From Clostridia bacterium (GTDB taxonomy: Bacteria; Bacillota; Clostridia; Acetivibrionales; DSM-2933): 64,000 nt of DNA. Positions within the stretch are counted from its first letter, which is position 1. Each line of letters opens with the position of its first letter. Both the position numbers and the translations under genes were made by a program. Of this stretch, positions 53,401 to 60,710 are shown in pieces. Where the stretch lies: NCBI GenBank assembly GCA_026416815.1, contig JAOAEJ010000013.1, forward strand, positions 124,001 through 188,000, in the 5' to 3' direction. Below the pieces are notes generated by a model that saw only the letters and a program-made list of their open reading frames with translations, ran no database searches and was not told the DNA's origin.

Positions 53401-54096
53401 AGAGGAGGAGACCAATACTACAATGATGCTACATGGAATGTTGTGTATGTTGACTCTCATGACTACGGCCCAAATACAGACAACAGGTATGCCGGAAGTA
53501 CCGATGAGTGGGCGGAAAACGTTGACTTAATGTTTACTTTCAGGGGTATTCCTTGTATGTACTACGGAAGCGAAATAGAATTCCAAAAAGGTGCAAGGGC
53601 TGACATAGGACCTACAGGACCTCTTTCGACTACCGGTAGAGCTTACTTTGGAGACAAAATTGAAGGAAGCGTGCAGGTTCAAGACTATGGTGTTTGGAGT
53701 AATGCAACCGGAGCAATGGCAAATACATTAAACAATCCGCTTGCAAAACATATAGCAAAAGTAAACCGCATAAGAAAAGCAATTCCGGCACTGCAAAAGG
53801 GACAGTACTCTACTGATAATATATCAGCAGGTAAAATTGCTTATAAAAAGAGATTTACAGATGCGGCAAAAGGTATAGACAGCTTTGCCTTAGTTACAAT
53901 ATCTGCCGACGCTACATTCAGCAATATACCTAACGGTACCTATGTAGATGCTGTAACAGGGGATACAAAGGTTGTTACAAACGGCACATTGACAGCTAGC
54001 TGTTCGGGTACAGCAAACATGAGGGTTTATGTACTCAGCTTGCCTGGCAATCCTGCACCTGGAAAAATAGGTGACGCTACTCAATGGCTGAAATAA
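50461..54096 (+). CDS. Secreted multidomain GH13 alpha-amylase-type glycosidase, 1211 aa
   Basis: Hydrolyses starch-like alpha-glucans outside the cell. Start is TTG 50461 with GGAGG 9 nt upstream. Signal peptide is about 1-32 (cleavage after G-V-F-A). Domains in order: a CBM25/26-like starch-binding module (about 34-110), a CBM35/6-like module starting Y-E-A-E-Q-A (about 112-236), a Thr-Pro linker (about 241-284), a second starch-binding module of CBM26 type (about 286-380), two chitobiase-C-terminal-like beta modules with Y-Y-T-x-D/N-G-T-T-P-T-T motifs (about 385-565), a GH13 barrel (about 568-1130) and a C-terminal beta domain. Catalytic residues: D853 in GFRID (nucleophile), E884 in MFGEV (acid/base), and H1000-D1001 in VDSHD (stabiliser). 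Region I is DIVLNHSG. No dockerin or S-layer motif is seen, so the enzyme is probably freely secreted. Confidence 0.95.
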   Translation: MKRKVSARVLSLLLVLMFCLSLFSPIDGVFAANVNYTVSYTNSTASTVYLHWGVNGWTGVTDTLMTKSGTTFTATISVAEGATLNYCFHITAPSDYWDSNGGSNWNVVVPVSGKYEAEQAALSGGAKVNTNHTGYTGTGFVDGYTASGATTTFTVSAASAGSYNTTLRYANATGSTKKLSIYVNGTKIKQISLTTLANWDTWSNQTESLTLNAGSNTIAYKYDSGDSGNVNLDYIIVAAGATPTPTATATVTPTPTPTPTPTPTPTPTPTPTPTPTVTPTPTPGSGLTVHFKKPSTWNTAVRIHYWNLTPSTVPTSGAWPGILMNSEGNDWYVYTIPGATSCSIVFNDSNGKQTGNLTRSSTEGWYFTDNQWYNSNPDAPKVPVISAAPTPTTYPSNQSVVLTSSNTGDKIYYTVDGTTPTTSSPQYSAPISVTSASATTAKTTTIKAFGVNVNNEAGSVYTFTYTIDPNLDTEKPTIVSNPPSGRSDTAISVTFTIKDNKAATTKAYYTTNGTTPTTASTLYVSGNATAGLTGPVINVTATTTFNFLVVDGAGNQTTQNFYYSIGPDTKGDFREESIYFLMTARFYDGDSSNNRYTRADATSGNRANNDPPWRGDFKGLIQKLDYIKALGFTAIWITPPVLNRSDYDFHGYHAWDMTAIDKRLESPGATYQDLINAAHAKGLKVIQDIVLNHSGRYGLKDFSPVKYWGDSSDPEWGDGTTIDYYDVENKNFTYNGLDVEPVSGKSWYNGDLWQKEKPSLPWNPDLSLWGTPTQYRSPNGYKIWNFQWPNLTLFDPTKYHTGWLQNWEDETCQTGTIHEDCPDLDTESAVTQNYLINAYNKYIDMGVDGFRIDTVKHVSRNTFNRRFIPAFKERGGENFFMFGEVCTRVNEVWNHGVPPLSTPFYTWKERQTYSADDHAAAHEAYVYENGQGPNNQPVSNNAFLSGNAYHTPDYTKYSGMSVIDFPMHWNFSNAQSAFNIRGGDQYYNDATWNVVYVDSHDYGPNTDNRYAGSTDEWAENVDLMFTFRGIPCMYYGSEIEFQKGARADIGPTGPLSTTGRAYFGDKIEGSVQVQDYGVWSNATGAMANTLNNPLAKHIAKVNRIRKAIPALQKGQYSTDNISAGKIAYKKRFTDAAKGIDSFALVTISADATFSNIPNGTYVDAVTGDTKVVTNGTLTASCSGTANMRVYVLSLPGNPAPGKIGDATQWLK
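51214..51288 (+). repeat. Hexanucleotide microsatellite encoding the Thr-Pro linker
   Basis: About twelve copies of a CCAACA/CCAACG hexamer, each coding Thr-Pro. The tract can lengthen or shorten by slippage without changing the frame, and so vary the spacing between the N-terminal binding modules and the rest of the enzyme. Confidence 0.95.
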
Positions 54097-54110
54097 TTAT
54101 GGTGTAATTT

Positions 54111-54150
54111 AAAAATAGGTTGTCTCAAAATTGAGGCAGCCTATTTTTTT
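54111..54150 (+). terminator. Terminator of the amylase gene
   Basis: Stem AATAGGTTGTCTCAA paired with TTGAGGCAGCCTATT (two G-U pairs), AA loop, then a run of T at 54143-54150. Starts 15 bp after the stop codon. Confidence 0.93.
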
Positions 54151-54232
54151 GCTAAAAATGAGCCAACATGTGTAAATTCAGATATAATATGCTTGTAGGA
54201 ATAAATTATTAATACTTAAGGACCTTAGAAAC

Positions 54233-55078
54233 ATGAAAAGAAGAATAGGTATAATAATACTCATACTGATTGGAGTAGCCATTTTCTTATATACTCAGAA
54301 TAACTGGATTACAAAGTCTAGCTATCGAATTGAGTTTAGCAAGCTGCCTGAGAAATTTGACGGCTTTAAGGTTATCCAGCTTTCAGACTTACATAGCAAG
54401 ACCTTTGGTGAAAACCAAAAGAGGATTGTACGAGTACTGGATAAATCGAATCCCGACATCATTGCCATTACCGGAGACCTGGTAGATAGCAACCATTATG
54501 ATGAAGAAGCTGGTATGGAGCTTGTGAGGCAGGCAGTAAAAATTGCTCCAGTTTATTTTGTAACAGGGAACCATGAGTGGTGGTCGGGGAGATATGATAG
54601 TCTGGAGAAAAGGCTAAAGGAAGCAGGAACTATAGTTTTAAGAGGTAAGTCTCAAAAAATAGAAATTGAGGAGCAAAATATTTTAATAGCTGGTATCGAT
54701 GACCCTGCTGGAATGCAGGGAAGTTACGGTGGGCCTTACAGTGTTGAGAATGAGTTAAAAAACATAGCTTCTCCAGCAGAGGAGGATACCTTCAAAATTC
54801 TACTTTCCCACAGGCCGGAAAGGATTCGGGACTATGCCGGATATGGATTTGATATTGTATTTAGCGGTCATGCTCATGGAGGGCAGTTCAGGATTCCATT
54901 TATAGGTGGCTTGGTTGCTCCCGACCAAGGTTTTTTTCCACGCTACACATCGGGAGTATATAAGGAGAGTCGGACTTCAATGGTGGTGAGTAGGGGTCTG
55001 GGAAACAGTATCATTCCACAGAGAATTTTTAACAGGCCCGAAATCGTTGAGGTAATTCTTAAAAAGAATAGTAAATAA
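54233..55078 (+). CDS. Membrane-anchored metallophosphoesterase (YkuE/YaeI-like), 281 aa
   Basis: Start is ATG 54233 with AAGGA about 10 nt upstream. One N-terminal membrane segment (about 4-21) anchors a calcineurin-like phosphoesterase domain facing outward. Metal-binding motifs are complete: D52-x-H54, G-D82-L-V-D, G-N113-H114-E, H in SHRPER, and GHAHGG. Members such as YkuE and YaeI cleave phosphodiester or phosphate bonds on cell-envelope or lipid substrates (YaeI-like enzymes act on UDP-diacylglucosamine or related pyrophosphates). The exact substrate is not readable here. It follows the amylase terminator and is followed 50 bp later by the hydrolase gene, so these two may share a transcript. 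Confidence 0.9.
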   Translation: MKRRIGIIILILIGVAIFLYTQNNWITKSSYRIEFSKLPEKFDGFKVIQLSDLHSKTFGENQKRIVRVLDKSNPDIIAITGDLVDSNHYDEEAGMELVRQAVKIAPVYFVTGNHEWWSGRYDSLEKRLKEAGTIVLRGKSQKIEIEEQNILIAGIDDPAGMQGSYGGPYSVENELKNIASPAEEDTFKILLSHRPERIRDYAGYGFDIVFSGHAHGGQFRIPFIGGLVAPDQGFFPRYTSGVYKESRTSMVVSRGLGNSIIPQRIFNRPEIVEVILKKNSK

Positions 55079-55128
55079 AAACTGGGATATTGCAAATTAT
55101 TTTAGTAATAAAATAGGAGAAAAAGAAA

Positions 55129-55839
55129 ATGTCAGAGGATATTAAAAATAAAAGAGCTGCAATGGGTTGCCTTCTGATACATGGGTTTGGCGGCAGTGTG
55201 GATGAAGTAAGACCGCTAGCTGATTGTTTGATTGAGAAAGGTTATAGAGTGGAATGTCCTTCATTAAAAGGGCATACAGGAAGGCGGGCGGATTTAAAGG
55301 GGTGCACTTATCAGGATTGGATTGCCTCTGCACAGCAAGGCTATGATAAACTGCGGGCAGAGTGTGAAACTGTATATCTGATAGGTTTTTCAATGGGAGG
55401 TTTGATTGCTTTCAATATTGCATTGGATAACAAAGTGGATGCAATTGTGACGCTGAATACGCCTATATACTACTGGGATTTGAAGAGAGTAGCTATAAAT
55501 ATTATTGAGGACATAAGGCTGAGAAAGCTGAATAACGTTCGCAGATATATTGATTCTTCTATAAAACTGCCTTTAAATGCCTTTGTGAATTTCAGATTGT
55601 TACTATCGAGAACAAAACCTATACTTAAAAGGGTGACATGTCCTGTCTTTTCTGCTCAAGCATTGGAAGACGATACAGTAAGAAAAGCTAGTGCAAATTA
55701 TATATATGGACATATAGGAGCGCGGTACAAAAAAGTCGAGTTTTATGAAGGAGCAGGGCACCTTATTCTGTGGAGTAAGGCGGCTGATAGGGTTATTAAG
55801 GATGTGGCGGGTTTTTTGGTTCAGGTTGGGAATGTGTAA
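55129..55839 (+). CDS. Alpha/beta hydrolase, carboxylesterase/monoacylglycerol lipase type, 236 aa
   Basis: Start is ATG 55129 with AGGAG about 10 nt upstream. Seen: oxyanion HGFGGS (about 18-23), nucleophile elbow GFSMGG with Ser88, and the final H211 in GAGHLIL. An Asp in the ALEDDTV segment is the likely third member of the triad. Length and motif set match the small esterases of the Est30/YvaK group, which hydrolyse short- to medium-chain carboxylic esters in the cytoplasm. No signal peptide. It is 50 bp behind the phosphoesterase gene and probably cotranscribed with it. The natural substrate is unknown. Confidence 0.88.
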   Translation: MSEDIKNKRAAMGCLLIHGFGGSVDEVRPLADCLIEKGYRVECPSLKGHTGRRADLKGCTYQDWIASAQQGYDKLRAECETVYLIGFSMGGLIAFNIALDNKVDAIVTLNTPIYYWDLKRVAINIIEDIRLRKLNNVRRYIDSSIKLPLNAFVNFRLLLSRTKPILKRVTCPVFSAQALEDDTVRKASANYIYGHIGARYKKVEFYEGAGHLILWSKAADRVIKDVAGFLVQVGNV

Positions 55840-55937
55840 GAGCAAGCTTTAAAAGAGTATAACAACCCATCTGAATTCAGGCAAGATTTGCAATACATAG
55901 TAAAATAAAAGTATATATTGATTTAAGGGGGATTATT

Positions 55938-56513
55938 GTGTATATAAATATCGAGCAATTAGTTAAAGATGAATTGGAAGCTACTGAGCAGCTTCTATGG
56001 TACGAACAACCCAAAGCAAAAATAATAACTGCTGGTGGAAGTGTATTATGTATATTTGGAATTGCTTTTGCAGTATTTTCACTGTTTTGGATGACAACAC
56101 TTTTAGAACAGCAATCCCAAGCAATGCTGGCCGTATCATTAATGGACAAAATATTTCCTTTCTTTAGTGCTCCGTTTCTGATTATAGGTGTATTGCTTAT
56201 GTTATCTCCTTACTGGATTTATAGGAGAGCGAAAAGAACCGTGTATGCAATAACTAATAGCCGCTGTATTATCATAACAGCAGGAAGGACTAAAAAAGTG
56301 GAGTCCTACAACACCGACACAATTGGTAACATTGAGAAAGTACAATATTCCAATGGCTTCGGGGACTTAACCTTTGCTAAGGAGCAATACACAATGTCGG
56401 GTAATGACAGCGGTACTGAAGTCAGAATGCGCAGTATAGGGTTTTATAATATTTGTGAAGTTAACAAGGTTGAAAAAATACTGAAAGCTGCTGTTAGAAA
56501 GGATGTAGGATAG
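55938..56513 (+). CDS. Two-helix membrane protein with bacterial PH-like domain, 191 aa
   Basis: Start is GTG 55938 with AAGGGGG 6 nt upstream. A short N-terminal segment (Y-I-N-I-E-Q-L-V-K-D-E-L) precedes L-L-W-Y-E-Q-P, a typical entry to the bPH_2/YdbT-type family. Two membrane segments (about 30-52 and 72-94) are followed by T-V-Y-A-I-T-N-S-R and a beta-rich PH-like domain (about 100-185). The function of these proteins is not established. The gap to the preceding gene is about 100 bp without a terminator, so co-transcription is possible. Confidence 0.75.
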   Translation: MYINIEQLVKDELEATEQLLWYEQPKAKIITAGGSVLCIFGIAFAVFSLFWMTTLLEQQSQAMLAVSLMDKIFPFFSAPFLIIGVLLMLSPYWIYRRAKRTVYAITNSRCIIITAGRTKKVESYNTDTIGNIEKVQYSNGFGDLTFAKEQYTMSGNDSGTEVRMRSIGFYNICEVNKVEKILKAAVRKDVG

Positions 56514-56557
56514 TACATGAGCATTCTTTTTATTATGCTTTTTAATATAACTAAAAC

Positions 56558-56594
56558 AAAGTCCGCAATGTGAGTCAAAACACATGCGGACTTT
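56558..56594. terminator. Hairpin between convergent genes
   Basis: AAAGTCCGCAATGTG pairs with CACATGCGGACTTT around an 8-nt loop, with one bulge. It is flanked by A- and T-rich sequence and serves the PH-domain gene and probably the MATE gene on the other strand. Confidence 0.8.
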
Positions 56595-56656
56595 ATTGTT
56601 AAGCTTATGCTAAAAAAATTATACGAGATTTTCAGTCAGTAAGCAGAAAACACTCT

Positions 56657-58009
56657 CTATGTTACCAAATTGTTTATCCATTTACGTGATGTAAACCTTT
56701 TTATACCTATAATAAGTTTAATAAGTTCATCGCTTAACACAAGTAAAATAACCATATAGGTTGGAAGGTGGAAAACAAAAGCTCCTATAAAAGCTACAGG
56801 AATACCGACAAACCATATGGTGGTTACATCCAATATAAAAGAGAACCGGGTATCTCCACCGCTTCTGATTATACCTACAAGCAACATCATATTTGAGGTT
56901 TTAATCCACATAGCAAAGGATGTTATTATAAGTATATAATACGCATATTGGAAAGCAGTTTCCGACAGCTTATAATTTGCTAAAATGTTTTTGGAGTTTA
57001 GGAAGAGTATAAAACCTACAACAAGCGAACCGGCAATTGTAAGGATAAGAAACTTCTTGCCGTAATCAAAAGCTATATGCTCTTCTTTTGCGCCAATCCT
57101 ATTACCTATCATAATAGCACATGCATGGCTCATACCAATAAAAAGTACAAAGGCCATACCCTCAATTGTGGCACAAATGCTGACTGCAGCAGTTGATTCA
57201 GTTCCCAATCTTGCGTAAATAATATTATATGTAGTTATTCCCAGAGACCATATGATTTCATTAAAAAATACAGGCAGTGCAGTCTTAAAGAATTTTCTCA
57301 GAAATTCAGTATTAAAATCTATCATTTCCTTAAGTTTAGCTGCTATGGGGTACTTCCTAATGTATATAAAAGAAAGTAAGACTACACACTCTGCAAGCCT
57401 TGCAATACATGTAGCTATAGCAGCACCTTTAACACCCATGGCCGGCATCCCAAACTTTCCAAAAATCAAGGAATAACTGAGAATTGTATTTGTTACCAAC
57501 GCACCGGTAGTAATAAACATAGGTAGTTTAACGTTTTCAACACTCTTTAATATGGAAGAGTAGCAAATGGTAATTGCTGTAGGTATATAACTTAAACCAA
57601 CAATTCTTAAATAATCGCTTCCTAGAGTTATAACCTTGGGGTCTTTGGAGAAGACTCTCAAAGCAGTCTCAGGAAAGAAAATTGCCAGTATAGAAAACAA
57701 TATCGCACCGGATGTAGCTACAGTAAGGCAGATACCTAATACTCTACGAATACCCTTTATATCCTTGTCTCCCCAAAACTGAGCTGTAAAAATAGCGGAA
57801 CCGCTGCTAATACCAAAGAGTAAGAACGAGAGGACAGCAAAAATTTGATTGGACAAGCCAAGGGCAGCAATGGATGTTTCGCCTAATTGGCCTACCATAA
57901 AAACGTCTACAGCATTTACAAAGAAGGATACAAAGTTCTGAATAATTATTGGTATTGCGATTCTAAACATCGTAGAATAAAATTTCTTGTCAGCAAGCAA
58001 TGTATTCAT
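56657..58009 (-). CDS. MATE-family multidrug/cation antiporter, 450 aa
   Basis: Membrane exporter driven by a sodium or proton gradient. The start is taken as ATG 58009 because GGAGG lies just before it; ATG 58021, four codons earlier, overlaps that site and has none of its own. About twelve hydrophobic segments are seen in two halves. Family marks are present: PIIIQNFVSFFVNAVDVFMVGQLGE near the N-terminus (read as two shorter motifs, P-I-I-I-Q-N and D-V-F-M-V-G-Q-L-G), and the matching V-F-F-N-E-I-I-W-S-L-G at the start of the second half. Same strand and downstream of the aminotransferase and radical SAM genes, so it could export their product, although housekeeping drug export is equally possible. 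Confidence 0.92.
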   Translation of the reverse strand: MNTLLADKKFYSTMFRIAIPIIIQNFVSFFVNAVDVFMVGQLGETSIAALGLSNQIFAVLSFLLFGISSGSAIFTAQFWGDKDIKGIRRVLGICLTVATSGAILFSILAIFFPETALRVFSKDPKVITLGSDYLRIVGLSYIPTAITICYSSILKSVENVKLPMFITTGALVTNTILSYSLIFGKFGMPAMGVKGAAIATCIARLAECVVLLSFIYIRKYPIAAKLKEMIDFNTEFLRKFFKTALPVFFNEIIWSLGITTYNIIYARLGTESTAAVSICATIEGMAFVLFIGMSHACAIMIGNRIGAKEEHIAFDYGKKFLILTIAGSLVVGFILFLNSKNILANYKLSETAFQYAYYILIITSFAMWIKTSNMMLLVGIIRSGGDTRFSFILDVTTIWFVGIPVAFIGAFVFHLPTYMVILLVLSDELIKLIIGIKRFTSRKWINNLVT

Positions 58010-58040
58010 ACTACCTCCCATTTTATAGATATTTTAATAT

Positions 58041-58092
58041 GTAAGTGATTTTTCCCAGCTAGGAAAACACTACTTATCAAAGGTGTTTCGCT
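58041..58092 (-). repeat. Interspersed palindromic element, degenerate copy G
   Basis: GTGATTTTTCCCAGCTAGGAAAACAC resembles one arm of copies A and E, but the partner arm (AGGTGTTTCGCTATAT) is truncated and no terminal repeats remain. It sits in the gap between the MATE and aminotransferase genes. Confidence 0.45.
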
Positions 58093-58125
58093 ATATAAAT
58101 TGTGATAATTTATCTTTAGTGCAAT

Positions 58126-59457
58126 TTAAAAGATACCACCAAAGAGCTCACATGTATAAGCAGGGTTGTGTGATACTTTTTCAGCTGCATCTATAGCCTC
58201 GTCAAGATTATTAAATACTTTTTCAAATGCTTCAACATATGCCTTCATAAGTTCAAGACCGTTTGGTGCATGTATACCCCTTACAAGTGTATAGTCATTG
58301 CAAAGGCTAACAGCTTCGGGATAATCTTCTACAACATATTCAACCTTTCTTCCGGCTAACGTACATTTCCACGGACAACCTTTTCCATATCCAACCTGTT
58401 TTTGGAAAACGTCCTGGGCCATAACAGGAGCCCTTTCTGACTGTCCTACCAATACGCCTTCTGCGTAAAGAGCTTTTTCAACGATTTCCCTAAATTTTCT
58501 TGGATGAATATCATATCCCGCCTCATGAGGGTCAAACCTAACCCTGTACATAAAGTACACATGGGTTCTATCGTCAGGTACTTCTACAGTCTTTATACCT
58601 TTTATCTTACTGAGGCGCTCGGTGAGATATTCACAATTTCTTTTTCTTATTGCATTGTATTCATCAAGTCTTCTTAGCTGACTTCTGGCAAAAGCTGCTG
58701 AAAACTCCTGTATCCTATACATCCAACCTACATGGGAAGCATTATACTTCCTTGCCTCTCCGCTTTTGATTATTTCCCCAAACATAGCTACAGAAGCAGC
58801 ACTATTTAACAAATCATCATTATCAGTAACGAATAAGCCGCCTTCTCCACCGGAAAGGTTCTTGGAACCATTAAGGCTAAAGCATGCCATATCACCCAGT
58901 GCACCCGTTTTTTTGCCTTTATAGGTAGCACCATGAGCTTGACAGGCATCCTCTATTACAAGTAAGTTGTGCTTTTTAGCTATAGCATTTATTTCATCCA
59001 TATCCGCAGGAAGCCCGTGGATGTGGACTGGAATTATGGCTCTTGTTCTATCTGTTATCTTTTCTTCAATTTTTTTAGGATCTATATTACATGTTTTAGG
59101 ATCAATGTCTGCAAATATAGGAATACCATTGTGATGCAGGACACATGAAGCTGACGCAATAAAAGTGAAAGCTGATGTAATAACTTCATCCCCAGGTTCC
59201 AGACCTGCCGCTGCTACTGCCATATGTAAGGCAGCAGTTCCGCTCTGGGGAGCAAGACAATGCTTTACACCTACATAATTTGCCCAATCTTCTTGCAAAC
59301 CTACTACTTCAGGAGTTCTGGTTCCCCAGAGTTTTCCACTCCTTAATACTTTTAATAGTACTTCCTCATCAGCTTCAGTAATTACTGGCCATGATTTTGC
59401 TATTCCCTGTGGAACAGTAGTACTTCCTCCTGATATTGCCAATTGTTTTTTAAACAT
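58126..59457 (-). CDS. DegT/DnrJ/EryC1/StrS-family PLP aminotransferase, 443 aa
   Basis: Transfers an amino group from glutamate or glutamine to a keto-sugar or keto-cyclitol. Start is ATG 59457 with AAGGGGG 8 nt upstream. PLP lysine is Lys199 in SLNGSKNLSGGEGG; the ring-stacking and cofactor Asp is D170 in VIEDACQAHGA; the phosphate-binding Gly-Thr is in QSGTAAL. The N-terminal GGS...W-P segment and the length suit the BtrS/StsC group of cyclitol aminotransferases better than the shorter sugar ones, but this is by eye. The neighbouring BtrN-like gene supports a cyclitol substrate. In butirosin biosynthesis BtrS acts twice, before and after BtrN. The gap to that gene is 85 bp with no terminator seen. 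Confidence 0.88.
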   Translation of the reverse strand: MFKKQLAISGGSTTVPQGIAKSWPVITEADEEVLLKVLRSGKLWGTRTPEVVGLQEDWANYVGVKHCLAPQSGTAALHMAVAAAGLEPGDEVITSAFTFIASASCVLHHNGIPIFADIDPKTCNIDPKKIEEKITDRTRAIIPVHIHGLPADMDEINAIAKKHNLLVIEDACQAHGATYKGKKTGALGDMACFSLNGSKNLSGGEGGLFVTDNDDLLNSAASVAMFGEIIKSGEARKYNASHVGWMYRIQEFSAAFARSQLRRLDEYNAIRKRNCEYLTERLSKIKGIKTVEVPDDRTHVYFMYRVRFDPHEAGYDIHPRKFREIVEKALYAEGVLVGQSERAPVMAQDVFQKQVGYGKGCPWKCTLAGRKVEYVVEDYPEAVSLCNDYTLVRGIHAPNGLELMKAYVEAFEKVFNNLDEAIDAAEKVSHNPAYTCELFGGIF

Positions 59458-59542
59458 ATCTATTCCCCCTTATGTTGTCTCATCTTAATTAAGAAACTTT
59501 ATCCATTATGAAGTTCTATATATAGTCTAATACTAAGTAGTA

Positions 59543-60337
59543 CTAAACCATCACAAGTTCTCGCTCCAAACCATCCTCAATATTATCAAACGGATTATTA
59601 GAAGCAGCATATGAAGTACAATCCTTGCATGCAGGTGAATAGTCTCTATGGCCCTCGCTTAACATTTTCCTAAACTTAATATACTTTTCTGAATTCCATA
59701 TGTCAACAATATTGTCATCTTTTATATTGCCCATTGTATTTTTTTGGTGAAAATCATCATAGCATGGTAACACATTTCCTAGAAGAGTTATTATCACAAA
59801 GCCTACAGGTATGGTGCATGGTATTTTGTTGGAAGAGGAAGCGCTGCCAGTTACTTTTTCACTTAAAATACCAGAACGGTTGGAAAGATTCATATCCTTA
59901 TATGTCCTATATATTATTTTCGAACGCAAGTCTTCACTTAAGGTATTCAACACTGATTCAAAATCATTTTTTGGTCCTATATGCTGTGTAACTACAAATT
60001 TCTCAATTCCTAGCTCTACCAAATCCTTTATGCGCTTTTTGTCTAAAAAGTCTCCATTGGAAAAAATCTGTGGAGTAGAATGAGGTAGATATTTTTTAGT
60101 CATAGATACGAATTTGTCTAAATTAGAACAAAGCAAGGGTTCACCGAAGAAGTGATAGTTTACTATGCCGTCGTAATTTATTGATTTAAGCTGCTCCATC
60201 AATAGTTTAAAAAGCGATTCTTCCATCTCCCCGGTTTCTTTTCTGGTAAGTGTAGCGTTGGGGCAGTATGAGCATGAACGATTACACTTTGAATTTACTT
60301 CAATTTCTACAAAATCAAAAGGTCTTTTTGAACTCAT
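59543..60337 (-). CDS. BtrN-like radical SAM dehydrogenase with twitch domain, 264 aa
   Basis: Radical SAM enzyme expected to oxidise a secondary alcohol of an amino-cyclitol to a ketone. Start is ATG 60337 with GGAGGG upstream. The SAM cluster motif is C18-x3-C22-x2-C25, followed by P-N-A-T-L. Four more cysteines (C174, then 18, 63 and 66 residues later, in CTIP, LPCYDD and CKDC) give the spacing 18/45/3. From memory this equals the auxiliary-cluster spacing of BtrN (C169, C187, C232, C235). Arg154 in SNRSGIL matches the BtrN active-site arginine (R152). Other shared features are the KETGEM segment and H-F-F-G-E-P-L-L-C. BtrN converts 2-deoxy-scyllo-inosamine to amino-dideoxy-scyllo-inosose. 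A deoxystreptamine- or streptamine-type substrate is likely; no deoxyinosose synthase gene is in the window. Confidence 0.83.
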   Translation of the reverse strand: MSSKRPFDFVEIEVNSKCNRSCSYCPNATLTRKETGEMEESLFKLLMEQLKSINYDGIVNYHFFGEPLLCSNLDKFVSMTKKYLPHSTPQIFSNGDFLDKKRIKDLVELGIEKFVVTQHIGPKNDFESVLNTLSEDLRSKIIYRTYKDMNLSNRSGILSEKVTGSASSSNKIPCTIPVGFVIITLLGNVLPCYDDFHQKNTMGNIKDDNIVDIWNSEKYIKFRKMLSEGHRDYSPACKDCTSYAASNNPFDNIEDGLERELVMV

Positions 60338-60710
60338 TTTGGTCCCTCCTTCTAAATAAGAAAGTTATTTTTTATACTTTTTAATACCGAATTCTCCTGT
60401 TTTGTCATTTTTATAACATAAAAAATATTAATTACAAAATCACAATATAAAGGTATAATTGGTACGATTTATAATTTTAATGCAAACGTTTCCAGTAGTC
60501 AACCATATATTTACTTTTTTCTATGTTTTTTCTGATAATTTTACCTGAATTTAACATATTAGCCTAAATGTTATAATTAGGTTAATAACATTTTTCGAGT
60601 GATTGGTATACAATATTATGGTATTGTGGTATTATTATGTAATTGATGGCGGATTTTTGGATAAGTCAAAGAATCTATAAACTCTAAAAAGTTTTTAGTG
60701 AGGTAAGTTT
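60338..60710. other. Divergent promoter region, 373 bp
   Basis: AT-rich gap between the divergent radical SAM and oxidoreductase genes. It must hold both promoters, but no strong -35/-10 pair stands out; a TATAAT at 60572-60577 lacks a good -35. A cre-like palindrome lies at 60481-60494. No open frame of interest is seen. Confidence 0.55.
60481..60494. promoter_or_regulatory. cre-like operator
   Basis: TGCAAACGTTTCCA matches the CcpA/LacI-family consensus TGWAARCGYTWNCW with one mismatch at position 3. Placed in the divergent promoter region, it could give carbon-source control of both directions. Confidence 0.5.
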
